From positions 1 to 32,107 of the forward strand of contig CAJWWR010000011.1 in the NCBI GenBank assembly GCA_913048245.1: a stretch of 32,107 bases of DNA, in the 5' to 3' direction. Source of the stretch: an uncultured Prochlorococcus sp. (GTDB lineage: Bacteria; Cyanobacteriota; Cyanobacteriia; PCC-6307; Cyanobiaceae). A model generated the notes under the pieces. It saw only the letters and a program-made list of their open reading frames with translations. It searched no databases and was not told the DNA's origin. Positions within the stretch are counted from its first letter, which is position 1; each line of letters begins with the position of its first letter. Made by a program: the position numbers and the translations under genes. Positions 17,249-26,922 of the stretch are shown piece after piece.

Positions 17249-17680
17249 ATGATGACAAATTCAAATTATGAAAATGCCCAGAAGCACAAAAACATTAGAG
17301 GGAACCATAACAGTGAAAGGGTTAACTCAAGAGGGCGATATGGGGGGAATAAAGACGGTGGAGGATTTAGAATAAGGCTTAGTGAAAATGAGATGAAGTC
17401 TGTTAAAACAATTCAAGAAACTTTTAATCTAAAATCAACAGTTGCAGTTCTTGGTTTTTCAGTTAGGACTTTAAGTGAAATGATTAATGATGAGCAGTTT
17501 AGTGAATTAATCAAAAAATATCTTTTAAAAAACAAAAACAGCTCTTTCCTAGAAAACAAAAATAATAGAGATGAGAACATAAATAGCTCTGCTCCTAACC
17601 CTTTTGCTCGCCCTCCTAAAATTCAGAACCCTAAAGGTAATTCATCTGAGGGTAAAAGTGAAGGTGGAGATGAGCAATAA
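17249..17680 (+). CDS. Conserved-looking small protein with ribbon-helix-helix-like core
   Basis: I do not recognise a named family. The 143 residues have three parts. Residues 1-39 are polar, Asn/Gly/Arg-rich and basic, probably disordered. Residues 40-95 are ordered: a strand FRIRLS, a helix ENEMKSVKTIQETFNL, a short turn LKST, and a second helix with SVRTLSEMI. This is the spacing of a ribbon-helix-helix (CopG/Arc-type) domain. Residues 96-143 are again polar with Pro/Lys/Gly and an acidic end. The start is the first of two adjacent ATGs. The gene ends 11 nt inside trpS, so translation of the two is probably coupled. DNA or RNA binding is inference. Confidence 0.7.
   Translation: MMTNSNYENAQKHKNIRGNHNSERVNSRGRYGGNKDGGGFRIRLSENEMKSVKTIQETFNLKSTVAVLGFSVRTLSEMINDEQFSELIKKYLLKNKNSSFLENKNNRDENINSSAPNPFARPPKIQNPKGNSSEGKSEGGDEQ
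17661..17669 (+). promoter_or_regulatory. Ribosome site that fixes the trpS start
   Basis: The purine stretch AAGGTGGAG lies immediately before the ATG at 17670. It sits inside the end of the upstream coding region and selects this ATG over the longer open frame that begins at 17604. Confidence 0.6.
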
Positions 17681-18677
17681 GAAAAGGATCTTATCTGGTG
17701 TTCAACCAACTGGGGACTTACATTTGGGGAACTGGCTCGGAGCTATTAGAAATTGGGTGGATCTGCAAAAAGAGAATGAAACCTTTTTCTGTGTAGTTGA
17801 TTTACATGCAATCACTGCAAATTATGAGCCTAAGGAGTTATCAAAAAACACCTTATCTACAGCAGCTTTGTACCTAGCCTGTGGAATCAATCCAGCAGAT
17901 AGCACAATTTTCATTCAAAGTCATATTCCTGCACATTCAGAATTATGTTGGATTTTAAATTGTATAACTCCAATAAATTGGTTGGAAAGGATGATTCAAT
18001 TTAAAGAGAAGTCAATCCAACAGGGAAATAATGTTTCAATAGGTTTGTTTAATTACCCTATTTTAATGGCCGCAGATATATTACTTTATCAGGCAGACTT
18101 AGTTCCTGTTGGTGAAGATCAAAAACAGCATCTTGAGCTAGCTAGAGACATTGCTCAACAGAGAATTAACGCGAAGTTTAGCAAAGATAAATCTATTCTA
18201 AAGGTGCCAAAACCAATGATAATGAAAGACGGATCAAAAATAATGAGTCTCATTGACGGCACAAAGAAAATGAGTAAAAGCGATCCTAATGAGAACAGCA
18301 GAATTAATTTACTAGATAGTCCAGAAATAATTACAAAAAAAATTAAAAGAGCCAAAAGCGATAGTCAGATTGGAATTGAATTTAATAATCCTGAAAGGCC
18401 TGAATCAAAAAATCTTTTAATGATTTATTCAATTTTAAGTGGCGTTGAAACAGGTGAGCTAGAGAATCAATTATCGGAAACCGGTTGGGGTTCCTTTAAG
18501 AAATTAATTACTGAACTATTAATAGAGGCATTAGAGCCATTACAAGAAAAATACAAAGTTCTAATTGACGATCCTTATCAAATCAATAAAATACTTCTAG
18601 ATGGGAAAGAAAAAGCTGAATCAGTTGCTAATTCAACACTCTCAAAAGTTAAAAAAGAATTAGGTTTCTTCAAATAG
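17670..18677 (+). CDS. trpS: Tryptophanyl-tRNA synthetase
   Basis: TrpRS charges tRNA-Trp. From the ATG at 17670 it has 335 residues, normal for the bacterial enzyme, and begins [20 protein letters not shown]. The class I signatures are HLGN (18-21) in place of HIGH, and KMSKS (200-204). The GEDQ motif (148-151) and the DLHAIT segment are also typical. The open frame extends upstream to 17604, but those residues are the shifted reading of the preceding gene and lack family similarity. It overlaps the RHH-like gene by 11 nt and is followed 7 nt later by thrS. Confidence 0.97.
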   Translation: MSNKKRILSGVQPTGDLHLGNWLGAIRNWVDLQKENETFFCVVDLHAITANYEPKELSKNTLSTAALYLACGINPADSTIFIQSHIPAHSELCWILNCITPINWLERMIQFKEKSIQQGNNVSIGLFNYPILMAADILLYQADLVPVGEDQKQHLELARDIAQQRINAKFSKDKSILKVPKPMIMKDGSKIMSLIDGTKKMSKSDPNENSRINLLDSPEIITKKIKRAKSDSQIGIEFNNPERPESKNLLMIYSILSGVETGELENQLSETGWGSFKKLITELLIEALEPLQEKYKVLIDDPYQINKILLDGKEKAESVANSTLSKVKKELGFFK

Positions 18678-18684
18678 AAAAGAT

Positions 18685-20601
18685 ATGCCTGAAATTACTC
18701 TTCCAGATGGTTCAAAGAAATTTTTTGATAAGCCAGTTACAACTCTAGAAGTTGCTAAAAGTATTGGACCTGGATTGGCAAAGGCCACTATCGCAGGGAA
18801 AATAAATAATGTTTTGATAGACGCTACATTACCTATATTTGATGATTCAAATTTAGTAATTATCACAGCAAAAGATAAGGAAGGCCTCGAAATAATCAGA
18901 CATTCATTTGCACACTTGATTGGCCATGCCGTCAAACAAATTTATCCTGAAGTCAAAATGGCAATTGGTCCTGTAATAGAAGAAGGATTTTATTACGATG
19001 TTTTCTCTGAACGCAGTTTCACCCCAGAGGATCTACAAATAATAGAGGAGAGAATTACTAAACTTATCAAACAAAATTATGACGTTGGTATCAGCCAAGC
19101 AACAAAAAAAGAAGCCATTAATACTTTCAAGAATAGAAAGGAAAAGTTCAAATTAAGAATCATAGAAGATATTGAGAATGATGAACCTATAAATCTATAT
19201 ATTCATCAAGAGTATATAGACATGTGCAGAGGACCACATGTTCCTAATACTAGACATCTAAGATATTTTAAATTAACCAAATTATCTGGTTCATATTGGA
19301 GAGGTAATAGTGCAAATGAATCCCTTCAAAGGATTTACGGTACAGCTTGGACAACTCAGAAAGATCTTGATGAATACTTAAAAAGGATAAAAGAAGCAGA
19401 AAAAAGAGATCATAGAAAATTAGGGAAAAAACAATCTCTTTTTCATATTCAAGAAGAATCTCCGGGAATGATATTCTGGCATCCTAACGGATGGGTAGTG
19501 TATCAAATTCTGGAGAAATATATCAGAGAAATTTTATTAAAAAATAATTACTTAGAAATCAAAACTCCTCAGGCAGTAGACAAATCGCTTTGGGAGAAAT
19601 CAGGCCATTGGGAAAAATTTAGAGATGATATGTTTACCACAGCATCTGAAAACCGATTGTATGCTATAAAACCTATGAATTGCCCTTGTCATATCCAAGT
19701 CTTTAATCAAGGACTTAAAAGTTACAAGGACCTTCCAATTAGGCTGGCTGAATTTGGCTCATGCCATAGGAATGAGCCTTCTGGGTCCTTACACGGTTTA
19801 ATGAGGGTCAGAAACTTCACACAAGATGATGCGCATATCTTTTGTACTGAGGAACAAATCCAAGAAGAAGTATCCAATTTTATAGATCTTGTCTTTGAAG
19901 TTTATAGAACATTTGGTTTCGACGAAATAATTATTAAATTATCAACTAGGCCAGACAAAAGGGTAGGTAGCGAAGAAATATGGGACAAATCAGAAGAATC
20001 ATTAATAAGAGCATTAAATAATAAACGATTAACCTGGGAATTACAGCCAGGCGAAGGTGCATTTTATGGACCAAAAATAGAATTTTCCTTAAAAGACTGC
20101 CTAAATAGAGTTTGGCAATGTGGAACAATTCAAGTGGATTTCTCTATGCCTATGAGACTGGAGGCAACTTATGTGGATATTAATAATGAGAAGAAAAATC
20201 CAGTTATGCTCCATCGAGCTATATTAGGATCTTTTGAGAGATTTATAGGAATATTAATTGAAGAATATGAAGGGAAATTTCCTATTTGGCTTGCCCCGGT
20301 TCAAATAGTTATTTTAAATATAACTGATAGAAATTCCCAAACATGTATTGAATTTAATAACGAAATTAATAGAAATGGTTATAGATCCAAAGTGGATTTA
20401 AAAAACGAAAAAATAGGATACAAAATTAGAGAATCTACACTGCAAAGGATACCTTTAATCGGCGTAGTAGGAGATAAGGAGGAGGCAGACAGATCAATCT
20501 CGATAAGATCACTTGATGGATCAAATTTAGGCAATCACTCACTGGATCAACTTTTTAATCTAATGGAATCTTTGATATCCAAGAAAGGGAGAATTCAATA
20601 A
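18685..20601 (+). CDS. thrS: Threonyl-tRNA synthetase
   Basis: ThrRS charges tRNA-Thr and hydrolyses mischarged Ser-tRNA-Thr. The 638-residue protein has an N-terminal TGS domain (1-60) and an editing domain with His73 and His77 in [11 protein letters not shown]. Cys181 and His185 follow in [10 protein letters not shown]. The class II catalytic core has zinc ligands Cys333, His384 and His510, in register with E. coli Cys334, His385 and His511. A C-terminal anticodon-binding domain starts near 535. One oddity is NCPCH at 332-336, where E. coli has NCPGH, giving an extra cysteine beside the zinc ligand. It begins 7 nt after trpS, and glk starts 6 nt after its stop. Confidence 0.97.
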   Translation: MPEITLPDGSKKFFDKPVTTLEVAKSIGPGLAKATIAGKINNVLIDATLPIFDDSNLVIITAKDKEGLEIIRHSFAHLIGHAVKQIYPEVKMAIGPVIEEGFYYDVFSERSFTPEDLQIIEERITKLIKQNYDVGISQATKKEAINTFKNRKEKFKLRIIEDIENDEPINLYIHQEYIDMCRGPHVPNTRHLRYFKLTKLSGSYWRGNSANESLQRIYGTAWTTQKDLDEYLKRIKEAEKRDHRKLGKKQSLFHIQEESPGMIFWHPNGWVVYQILEKYIREILLKNNYLEIKTPQAVDKSLWEKSGHWEKFRDDMFTTASENRLYAIKPMNCPCHIQVFNQGLKSYKDLPIRLAEFGSCHRNEPSGSLHGLMRVRNFTQDDAHIFCTEEQIQEEVSNFIDLVFEVYRTFGFDEIIIKLSTRPDKRVGSEEIWDKSEESLIRALNNKRLTWELQPGEGAFYGPKIEFSLKDCLNRVWQCGTIQVDFSMPMRLEATYVDINNEKKNPVMLHRAILGSFERFIGILIEEYEGKFPIWLAPVQIVILNITDRNSQTCIEFNNEINRNGYRSKVDLKNEKIGYKIRESTLQRIPLIGVVGDKEEADRSISIRSLDGSNLGNHSLDQLFNLMESLISKKGRIQ

Positions 20602-20607
20602 AATTTC

Positions 20608-21639
20608 ATGAAATTGCTTGCTTGTGATCTTGGAGGAACCAAAGTACTTATTGGTATCTTCCAACAAATGAAAAATGGGTCTCCTAAGCTACTTTCAAAA
20701 CAAAAATATAAATCTTCTAATTGGAATTCCTTTGATGAGATCTTAGATGATTTCATAAGGACTCAAAACTTAGACTCTTCATTATTAGTAGCTTGTTTTG
20801 CAATTGCAGGAGCAATAAAAAATAATGCTGGCCAAATAACAAATTTATCGTGGAAAATTTCTTCCTCGCACTTAAAAAATAAATATAACTTTTTAGACTT
20901 AGAAATAATTAACGACTTTGCAGTACAAATATATGGAATACCTTTTTTACGAAAAAATCAGTTTAAAAGCATACAAAATATTAAACTTAATCCTTCAATG
21001 CAAGAGAAAGATTTCCATACAATTGTAGGTGCAGGAACTGGACTTGGAATCTCACGAGGAATTATCAACAAAAAAGGTATTATAGCTTTGCCTAGTGAAG
21101 GGGGTCACAATGAGTTTTCGCCAAGATCATTAGAAGAATGGGAATTCAAAGAATGGTTTCAAAAACATCTCAAGATCAATAGGGTCTCTAGTGAAAGGGT
21201 TTTAAGTGGTCAAGGCTTATACTACATTGCAAAATGGAAGCTGGAATTATCTGATTTGCCTAATCATGAATTTAAAGACACTTTTAATAAAGTGTCAGAA
21301 AGTCCTGAATTAAAAACACATATTCCAGCACTAATTTGTGAAAAGGCCAACCTTAAAGATGAACTTATGACACAAGTTGTTAGATTTTGGCTTAATGCAT
21401 ATGCATCATTTCTTGGGGATATAGCATTGCATGAGCTTTGTTATGGGGGATTATGGATTTCAGGTGGTACTGCACCGAAACACCTTAAATATTTCCTTTC
21501 AGATAATTTCTTGAAACATTTTCTAAATAAAGGGAGGTTAAATAATATTGTTAAAACCATCCCTGTACGAATTATAATCGATGAAGAATTTGGAATGTTC
21601 AGCGCAGCGTGCAGAGCAAATATGATTAATCAAACATAA
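20608..21639 (+). CDS. glk: Glucokinase
   Basis: The 343-residue protein is an ASKHA-fold glucokinase of the Glk (Pfam PF02685) type. It phosphorylates glucose with ATP. Visible motifs are the phosphate-1 loop ACDLGGTKVLIG (5-16), the catalytic Asp103 in EIINDFAVQIYG, the phosphate-2 block VGAGTGLG (140-147), SEGGHNEF (163-170), and the adenosine segment GGLWISGGTAPK. Free glucose would come from uptake or from breakdown of the glycogen made by GlgA. It lies 6 nt after thrS and 12 nt before thrB, so it is probably part of the same plus-strand run. Confidence 0.92.
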   Translation: MKLLACDLGGTKVLIGIFQQMKNGSPKLLSKQKYKSSNWNSFDEILDDFIRTQNLDSSLLVACFAIAGAIKNNAGQITNLSWKISSSHLKNKYNFLDLEIINDFAVQIYGIPFLRKNQFKSIQNIKLNPSMQEKDFHTIVGAGTGLGISRGIINKKGIIALPSEGGHNEFSPRSLEEWEFKEWFQKHLKINRVSSERVLSGQGLYYIAKWKLELSDLPNHEFKDTFNKVSESPELKTHIPALICEKANLKDELMTQVVRFWLNAYASFLGDIALHELCYGGLWISGGTAPKHLKYFLSDNFLKHFLNKGRLNNIVKTIPVRIIIDEEFGMFSAACRANMINQT

Positions 21640-21651
21640 AAAACAGAATTA

Positions 21652-22596
21652 ATGGCTATTCCAGAAGTTGGCAAAAAAATAAACGTATCAGTCCCCTCAA
21701 CTACAGCAAATTTAGGGCCTGGCTTTGATTGCCTTGGAGCGGCCTTGGATTTGCATAACGAATTTATATTTACAAGAATTGAAGGAGGCGGAGATAGATT
21801 TGAACTAAAAATGGAAAGTACTGACGGTAATCATTTAAGGGGCGGTCCAGAAAACCTAGTATATAGAGCAGCTCAAAAAGTTTGGGCTAGTGCAAATGTT
21901 TCTCCCTTTGCTCTTGAAGCAAGAGTTAAATTAGCAGTACCTCCTGCCAGAGGATTAGGAAGCAGCGCAACAGCAATTGTAGCTGGATTGATAGGTGCAA
22001 ATGCGATAATGGATTCTCCTCTTCCAAAGGAAAAACTTCTAGAGTTAGCGATTGATATTGAAGGTCACCCTGACAATGTGGTCCCTTCTTTATTAGGTGG
22101 ACTTTGTCTGACAGCAAGGGCCTCCTCACAAAGGTGGAGAATTATAAGGTGTGAATGGCATCACTCTATAAAAGCAGTTGTTGCAATTCCAGCAATTAGA
22201 TTAAGCACAAGTGAGGCCAGACGAGTAATGCCTAAAAACATACCAATATCTGATGCAGTTACAAATATGGGTGCATTAACATTGTTATTGAATGGGCTAA
22301 AAACAGGTGATGAGGAATTAATCAAAGAGGGTATGTTTGATAAATTACATGAGCCGTATCGTTGGAAATTAATAAAAGGCGGATTAGAAGTAAAAGAAGC
22401 CGCACTTGAAGCTGGTGCGTTTGGTTGTGCAATTAGTGGAGCGGGACCAAGTATCTTAGCCCTTTGTAAAGAGGTTAATGGCAAAAAAATTAGCCAGGCA
22501 ATGGTTAAAGCATGGGAAAAAGTAGGTATTGCAAGCAGGGCTCCTTTTTTAAATATTCAGACAACGGGTAGTAATTTTAGATCTTATCCCGGATAA
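21652..22596 (+). CDS. thrB: Homoserine kinase
   Basis: ThrB phosphorylates homoserine on the route to threonine. The 314-residue protein is a GHMP kinase. It has the N-terminal VPSTTANLGPGFDCLGAALD block (14-33), the ATP loop PPARGLGSSATA (97-108), the EGHPDNVVPSLLGG segment, and the C-terminal motif GCAISGAGPSILAL. The length is normal. Its TAA stop lies in the left arm of a strong 9-bp hairpin, which probably marks the end of this transcription unit before ndhD. Placement after thrS puts threonine synthesis and threonine charging side by side. Confidence 0.96.
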   Translation: MAIPEVGKKINVSVPSTTANLGPGFDCLGAALDLHNEFIFTRIEGGGDRFELKMESTDGNHLRGGPENLVYRAAQKVWASANVSPFALEARVKLAVPPARGLGSSATAIVAGLIGANAIMDSPLPKEKLLELAIDIEGHPDNVVPSLLGGLCLTARASSQRWRIIRCEWHHSIKAVVAIPAIRLSTSEARRVMPKNIPISDAVTNMGALTLLLNGLKTGDEELIKEGMFDKLHEPYRWKLIKGGLEVKEAALEAGAFGCAISGAGPSILALCKEVNGKKISQAMVKAWEKVGIASRAPFLNIQTTGSNFRSYPG

Positions 22597-22612
22597 GTAC
22601 TTTTACTTATCC
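22591..22612 (+). terminator. 9-bp hairpin at the thrB stop, possible terminator or attenuator
   Basis: GGATAAGTA (22591-22599) pairs perfectly with TACTTATCC (22604-22612) around a 4-nt CTTT loop. The thrB TAA lies in the left arm. No T-run follows, so it is not a textbook intrinsic terminator; it may protect the 3' end or pause the polymerase. An upstream CTTATC (22583-22588) can pair instead with GATAAG (22592-22597), so two exclusive folds exist. Confidence 0.5.
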
Positions 22613-22629
22613 CCATAAAGTGTTATAGT
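22602..22629 (+). promoter_or_regulatory. Candidate ndhD promoter
   Basis: A -35-like TTTACT (22602-22607) and an extended -10 TGT-TATAGT (hexamer 22624-22629) are separated by 16 nt. They would start a transcript with a leader of about 43 nt before the ndhD ATG. The -35 falls in the right arm of the hairpin. Confidence 0.4.
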
Positions 22630-22678
22630 CTCATCCTAGAGAACTCTTTACTAGAATATTAGATATTATTCATTCAAT

Positions 22679-24217
22679 ATGAATCTAGAAAACTTCCCTT
22701 GGTTATCAGCAATAGTACTAATACCTTTATTTGGGGCTTCTATTATGCCCTTTTTAAATGCAAAAGATGAATCAGACAATTCCTTGCCAAGAAATTTTGC
22801 ACTGTCATTTTTAATCCTAGATTTTCTTTTAATTGTTTATGTACTTTTGTTTAGATTCGATAGTTCAAGTAGCAGTTTACAACTTGTTGAAAGAGTAAAT
22901 TGGTTGCCTTCCATAGGTCTTGAGTGGTCTCTGGGTATTGACGGTTTATCAGCACCTTTAATTGCTTTAAGCGGTTTAATAACTTTTCTTGCAGCCGCAG
23001 CAAGTTGGAAGGTTAAAAAAAAGTCGAATTTATACTTCGCACTACTTCTAATTCAAGCTTCTGCTCAAGGATTAGTTTTTTTATCTCAAGATTTTCTCTT
23101 ATTTTTCTTAGCATGGGAATTGGAATTAGTTCCTGTATACTTGTTAATTGCTATTTGGGGAGGAAAGAAAAGACTTTATGCCGCTACAAAATTCATACTT
23201 TATACTGCTCTAGCATCTTTACTAATATTAATAAGCGGATTGGCTTTAGCACTTAATGGAGATAACTTCACATTTAACTTAAGTGAAATAGCGACAAAAG
23301 ATATTAGAGGAAATCTAGCTTTATTATCCTATTTTGGATTTCTAATAGGCTTTGGTGTAAAACTTCCTATATTTCCATTGCATACATGGTTACCCGATGC
23401 ACATGGAGAAGCTAATGCGCCTGTATCTATGCTTTTAGCAGGCGTACTATTAAAAATGGGAGGATATGCTTTACTTAGATACAACGTCCAATTACTTCCT
23501 GAAGTTCATCTTCAACTGGCACCTGCACTTATAATACTAGGAATAATCAATATCATATATGGTGCTCTAAATGCTTTTGCTCAAGATAATGTAAAGAGAC
23601 GAATAGCATGCAGTTCTGTCAGTCATATGGGTTTTGTGTTACTTGGAATTGGAGCTGTTGATGCTTTAGGAATAAGTGGCGCGATGCTTCAGATGATTAG
23701 CCATGGCCTCATTGCAGCTGCAATGTTTTTTGTTACGGGCTCCTTCTACGAAAGAACAAATACCTTGTCAATTCCTAATATGGGAGGATTAGCTAAGGTA
23801 TTACCTATTACATTTGCCTTCTTTCTAGCAAGTTCCCTTGCCTCATTAGCTTTACCAGGAATGAGCGGGTTCATAAGCGAGATAACTGTATTTTTAGGGA
23901 TAACTAGCCAAGAGGGATTCTCTTCATTATTCAGATCAATCACCATACTCATTGCTGCAATAGGACTTGTTTTAACTCCTATTTATTTATTATCAATGTG
24001 TAGAAGGGTATTTTTTGGCCCTAGGATTCCTGCACTAGCAACTGTTCAAGAAATGAATGGTAGAGAACTTACTATAGGCCTAAGCTTAATCCTACCTACT
24101 CTTATGATTGGCTTCTGGCCTAAAATTGCAATTAATTTGTATGAATCTTCTACAAATGCCCTCAGTCAACAGCTAACAATCGCTAAATTAATAAGTACCA
24201 TAAACATATTCAGCTGA
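22679..24217 (+). CDS. ndhD: NAD(P)H-quinone oxidoreductase subunit 4 (NdhD)
   Basis: NdhD is an antiporter-like proton-pumping subunit of thylakoid NDH-1, which serves respiration and cyclic electron flow. The 512 residues form about 14 membrane segments. Conserved features are Glu147 in [12 protein letters not shown], Lys171, Lys228 in [20 protein letters not shown], and His235 and His242 in the same block. [14 protein letters not shown] and [12 protein letters not shown] follow. It resembles the NdhD1/D2 respiratory type; the CO2-uptake NdhD3/D4 type is not expected in Prochlorococcus. It is preceded by its own candidate promoter, and the M3 peptidase gene starts 2 nt after its stop. Confidence 0.95.
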   Translation: MNLENFPWLSAIVLIPLFGASIMPFLNAKDESDNSLPRNFALSFLILDFLLIVYVLLFRFDSSSSSLQLVERVNWLPSIGLEWSLGIDGLSAPLIALSGLITFLAAAASWKVKKKSNLYFALLLIQASAQGLVFLSQDFLLFFLAWELELVPVYLLIAIWGGKKRLYAATKFILYTALASLLILISGLALALNGDNFTFNLSEIATKDIRGNLALLSYFGFLIGFGVKLPIFPLHTWLPDAHGEANAPVSMLLAGVLLKMGGYALLRYNVQLLPEVHLQLAPALIILGIINIIYGALNAFAQDNVKRRIACSSVSHMGFVLLGIGAVDALGISGAMLQMISHGLIAAAMFFVTGSFYERTNTLSIPNMGGLAKVLPITFAFFLASSLASLALPGMSGFISEITVFLGITSQEGFSSLFRSITILIAAIGLVLTPIYLLSMCRRVFFGPRIPALATVQEMNGRELTIGLSLILPTLMIGFWPKIAINLYESSTNALSQQLTIAKLISTINIFS

Positions 24218-24219
24218 AA

Positions 24220-26328
24220 ATGAGTAGTGTATTAGAAAAAGAAAACCCTTTTAAATTTGAGGGTTTACCCGATTTTGACAAATTTACTCCTGAAATAATA
24301 AACGAACAATTCCCAATACTAATTAAGCAAATAGACAAGGAATTCAATAAATTAGAAAATCATTTAAGAATAAATAATAAAGATACAAAATTAGAATGGG
24401 ATGAGGTGATGAGCCCAATTAGTGTTTTAAATGAAAAACTTAGATGGAGTTGGGGAGTAATAAACCATCTCAATTCAGTAAATAACTCAGAAGAGTTAAG
24501 AAATGTTTACTCTACTTTATTACCATTGGTAATAAATATTGGTAATAAATTCGGACAGAGTAGAATCATATACTTGGCTCTCAAAGAACTTAGAGAAAAT
24601 GTTCAACTTGATGAAGTAAGAAAAAGAATTCTCGATAAAGAAATCCTAGAAATGAAACATAGTGGCATCTCTCTCGAAAAAAAAGAGCAAAAGGAATTCA
24701 ATAAAATTTCTGAACGTTTAGGAGAATTATCTACAAAATTCAGTAACAATATTCTCGATGCAACAAATAGATGGTTTTTATTATTAGATAGAGATGATCA
24801 AGTAGCAGGTCTCCCAGATAGAGTGAAGGAATTAATGTCCGCAGGTGCAAAAAAACATTCAAATTCAAATGGAATTACTAATTGCCAAAAGGGTCTTTGG
24901 AAGCTTGGATTAGATGCCCCAACCTACACCTCTTTCATGACATATGCTGAAAACAGATCTCTACGGGAAGAACTATATAAAGCTTTTGTGAGTAGGGCAT
25001 CCAAGGACGATATTAACAATAATCCTATAATTGAGGAGATTCTGGAATTAAGATTAAAACAAGCCACTTTACTTGGATACAAAAATTGGGCAGAACTAAG
25101 TTTATCCTCAAAGATGGCATGTAAAATCACAAATGTCGAGAAACTTCTGGAAGAGATTAGAAAACCAGCCTTCGATACAGCAAAACTTGAATTAGCTAAT
25201 TTACAAGATTTTGCATATAAAAATGGATTCAATAATAACGAAGAACTGCAACCATGGGACATAAGTTACTGGTCAGAAAAATATAAACAAAAATCTCTGA
25301 ACCTGGACCAAGAAGCTCTTAGACCTTGGTTCCCATTAAATGATGTATTAATAGGTTTATTTAGGCTTAGTGAGAAACTTTTTAATATTAAAGTAGTTGA
25401 AGCAAATGGAGAAGCTCCCATTTGGCACGATGATGTACTTTTTTTTAATATTTTAAATAGCAATCAACAAAAGATTGCCTCCTTTTATTTAGATCCTTAT
25501 TCAAGACCTGAGACAAAGAGAGGAGGTGCATGGATGGATGAATGTCTTAACAAACGTAAAGCAGAGAATGAAAAAACTTGCATACCGGTTGCCTATCTCG
25601 TTTGCAATCAAACACCACCTTCAAATAGCAAACCAAGTCTTATGAGTTTTGATGAGGTTCAAACATTATTTCATGAGTTTGGCCACGGCCTTCAACATAT
25701 GCTCACAACAGTTGATTTGCCAGAAGTAGTCGGCATTAATAATGTTGAGTGGGATGCAGTAGAATTACCAAGCCAATTCATGGAAAATTGGTGTTATGAC
25801 AAAAATACTCTTTTGAACATTGCAAAACATTGGGAAACAGGCGAGGGACTAGCTATAGACGATTTTGAGAAACTATGTAAAAGCAGAACATTTAATTGCG
25901 GGTTAAGTACGCTTAGACAATTACATTTTGCCATTACTGATCTTCGACTTCACAGTAATCTATCAATTCATAAAGGTAAAAGCTCGGATCAAGTGAGAAG
26001 AGAAATATCCAAAAATACAAATGTTATTGAACCCATTGAGGAAGATCAATTTCTATGTTCCTTTAGTCATATCTTTGCTGGAGGATATTCTGCAGGTTAT
26101 TACTCTTACAAATGGGCAGAAGTTTTAAGTGCTGACGCTTTTTCGATGTTTGAAGAAGCTGGTCTTGATAATTACGAAGAGATAAAAAAAATAGGCAAGA
26201 AATTTAAAGATACTATCCTAAGTCTAGGAGGCAGTTTATCCCCTATGGATATTTTTATTCGTTTTAGAGGAAGAGAGCCAAAAACAGATTCTCTAATTAG
26301 ACAATTAGGTTTATCTTCTAAGACGTAA
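24220..26328 (+). CDS. prlC: M3-family oligopeptidase (oligopeptidase A-like)
   Basis: This zinc metallopeptidase of 702 residues degrades short peptides in the cytosol, including cleaved signal peptides in E. coli. The zinc site is visible: His485 and His489 in LFHEFGHGLQHM, with the third ligand probably Glu515 in WDAVELPSQF. The C-terminal FAGGYSAGYYSYKWAEVLSADAF block, with Tyr and Gly residues that line the substrate cleft, is also typical. No signal peptide is seen. The start ATG lies 2 nt after ndhD, so it is probably in the same transcript. Its last 11 nt overlap the 3' end of the convergent hydrolase gene. The gene symbol follows the E. coli oligopeptidase A. Confidence 0.92.
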   Translation: MSSVLEKENPFKFEGLPDFDKFTPEIINEQFPILIKQIDKEFNKLENHLRINNKDTKLEWDEVMSPISVLNEKLRWSWGVINHLNSVNNSEELRNVYSTLLPLVINIGNKFGQSRIIYLALKELRENVQLDEVRKRILDKEILEMKHSGISLEKKEQKEFNKISERLGELSTKFSNNILDATNRWFLLLDRDDQVAGLPDRVKELMSAGAKKHSNSNGITNCQKGLWKLGLDAPTYTSFMTYAENRSLREELYKAFVSRASKDDINNNPIIEEILELRLKQATLLGYKNWAELSLSSKMACKITNVEKLLEEIRKPAFDTAKLELANLQDFAYKNGFNNNEELQPWDISYWSEKYKQKSLNLDQEALRPWFPLNDVLIGLFRLSEKLFNIKVVEANGEAPIWHDDVLFFNILNSNQQKIASFYLDPYSRPETKRGGAWMDECLNKRKAENEKTCIPVAYLVCNQTPPSNSKPSLMSFDEVQTLFHEFGHGLQHMLTTVDLPEVVGINNVEWDAVELPSQFMENWCYDKNTLLNIAKHWETGEGLAIDDFEKLCKSRTFNCGLSTLRQLHFAITDLRLHSNLSIHKGKSSDQVRREISKNTNVIEPIEEDQFLCSFSHIFAGGYSAGYYSYKWAEVLSADAFSMFEEAGLDNYEEIKKIGKKFKDTILSLGGSLSPMDIFIRFRGREPKTDSLIRQLGLSSKT

Positions 26329-26917
26329 TTAATACTTGGATAATTTTATTAATGGCATTTGCCTGTTTAACTAAGTTCCTATGTTTCATAACATTTAATG
26401 ATATTTTCATCCCTTTTGGTAAGTGTGCCTTCCAACCTGGGAAAACCATCAAATCCCAAATTGTAAAAAAACTAATACATTGAATGTCTTTAAGAAAAAG
26501 ACTATCTTTTGCAAGCTCTCTCAACAAAAAACTATTTAATTTCATTTCTGAAATACCCTTAAAAAGGAAAGCAGGAACTAATTGGGCAGTCAGAGTCCCA
26601 TTATGAGGCGACCCGACGCTAATAAATCTAATTGTTCTTTTGTAACCATCCAGCTTGCTTATCCAATAATTTCCTATTATGCCACCCATAGAGAACCCCA
26701 AAATATCGATTTCTTGTTCTAAACCATATTTCTCAATAATGATTTGATTTAAATCAATGGCTAATTTTACAATTGAAGTCTTACCATACTTATGACTCAA
26801 TGTAGGAGCGAAATATTCAATGTTTTGCTCTTGCAATTTTGCTATGAGGTGCTTAAAGATATTTGAATTATTCCATAACCCATGAATCAGAATTAGTGGT
26901 CTTTTATGTGATTTCAA
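26318..26917 (-). CDS. Small alpha/beta hydrolase, lipase/acyltransferase-like
   Basis: The 199-residue protein starts with LILIHGLWNN (8-17), the oxyanion segment, and has the nucleophile elbow GFSMGG with Ser76. Likely triad partners are Asp155 in FTIWDLMVFP and His179 in NVMKHRNL. VGSPHNGT (101-108) is typical of PGAP1-like and LipA-type lipases. It is short for the fold and lacks a signal peptide and an obvious lid, so it is probably cytosolic. The substrate is unknown. The start is a TTG at 26915-26917, which directly precedes the conserved first strand; no ATG fits. It follows folB by 5 nt, and its 3' end overlaps prlC by 11 nt. Confidence 0.8.
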   Translation of the reverse strand: MKSHKRPLILIHGLWNNSNIFKHLIAKLQEQNIEYFAPTLSHKYGKTSIVKLAIDLNQIIIEKYGLEQEIDILGFSMGGIIGNYWISKLDGYKRTIRFISVGSPHNGTLTAQLVPAFLFKGISEMKLNSFLLRELAKDSLFLKDIQCISFFTIWDLMVFPGWKAHLPKGMKISLNVMKHRNLVKQANAINKIIQVLITS

Positions 26918-26922
26918 TTGCT

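Noticed and set aside
17203-17271. 22-codon open frame upstream of the RHH-like gene
   Set aside because: It overlaps the true start in another frame, has no ribosome site and no recognisable sequence.
17604-17669. Upstream extension of the trpS frame
   Set aside because: These 22 codons are the shifted reading of the RHH-like gene. The strong ribosome site and the family N-terminus both point to the ATG at 17670.
24924-25262. 112-codon minus-strand open frame inside the peptidase gene
   Set aside because: It is antisense to conserved M3 peptidase sequence, with no Shine-Dalgarno and no recognisable domain.
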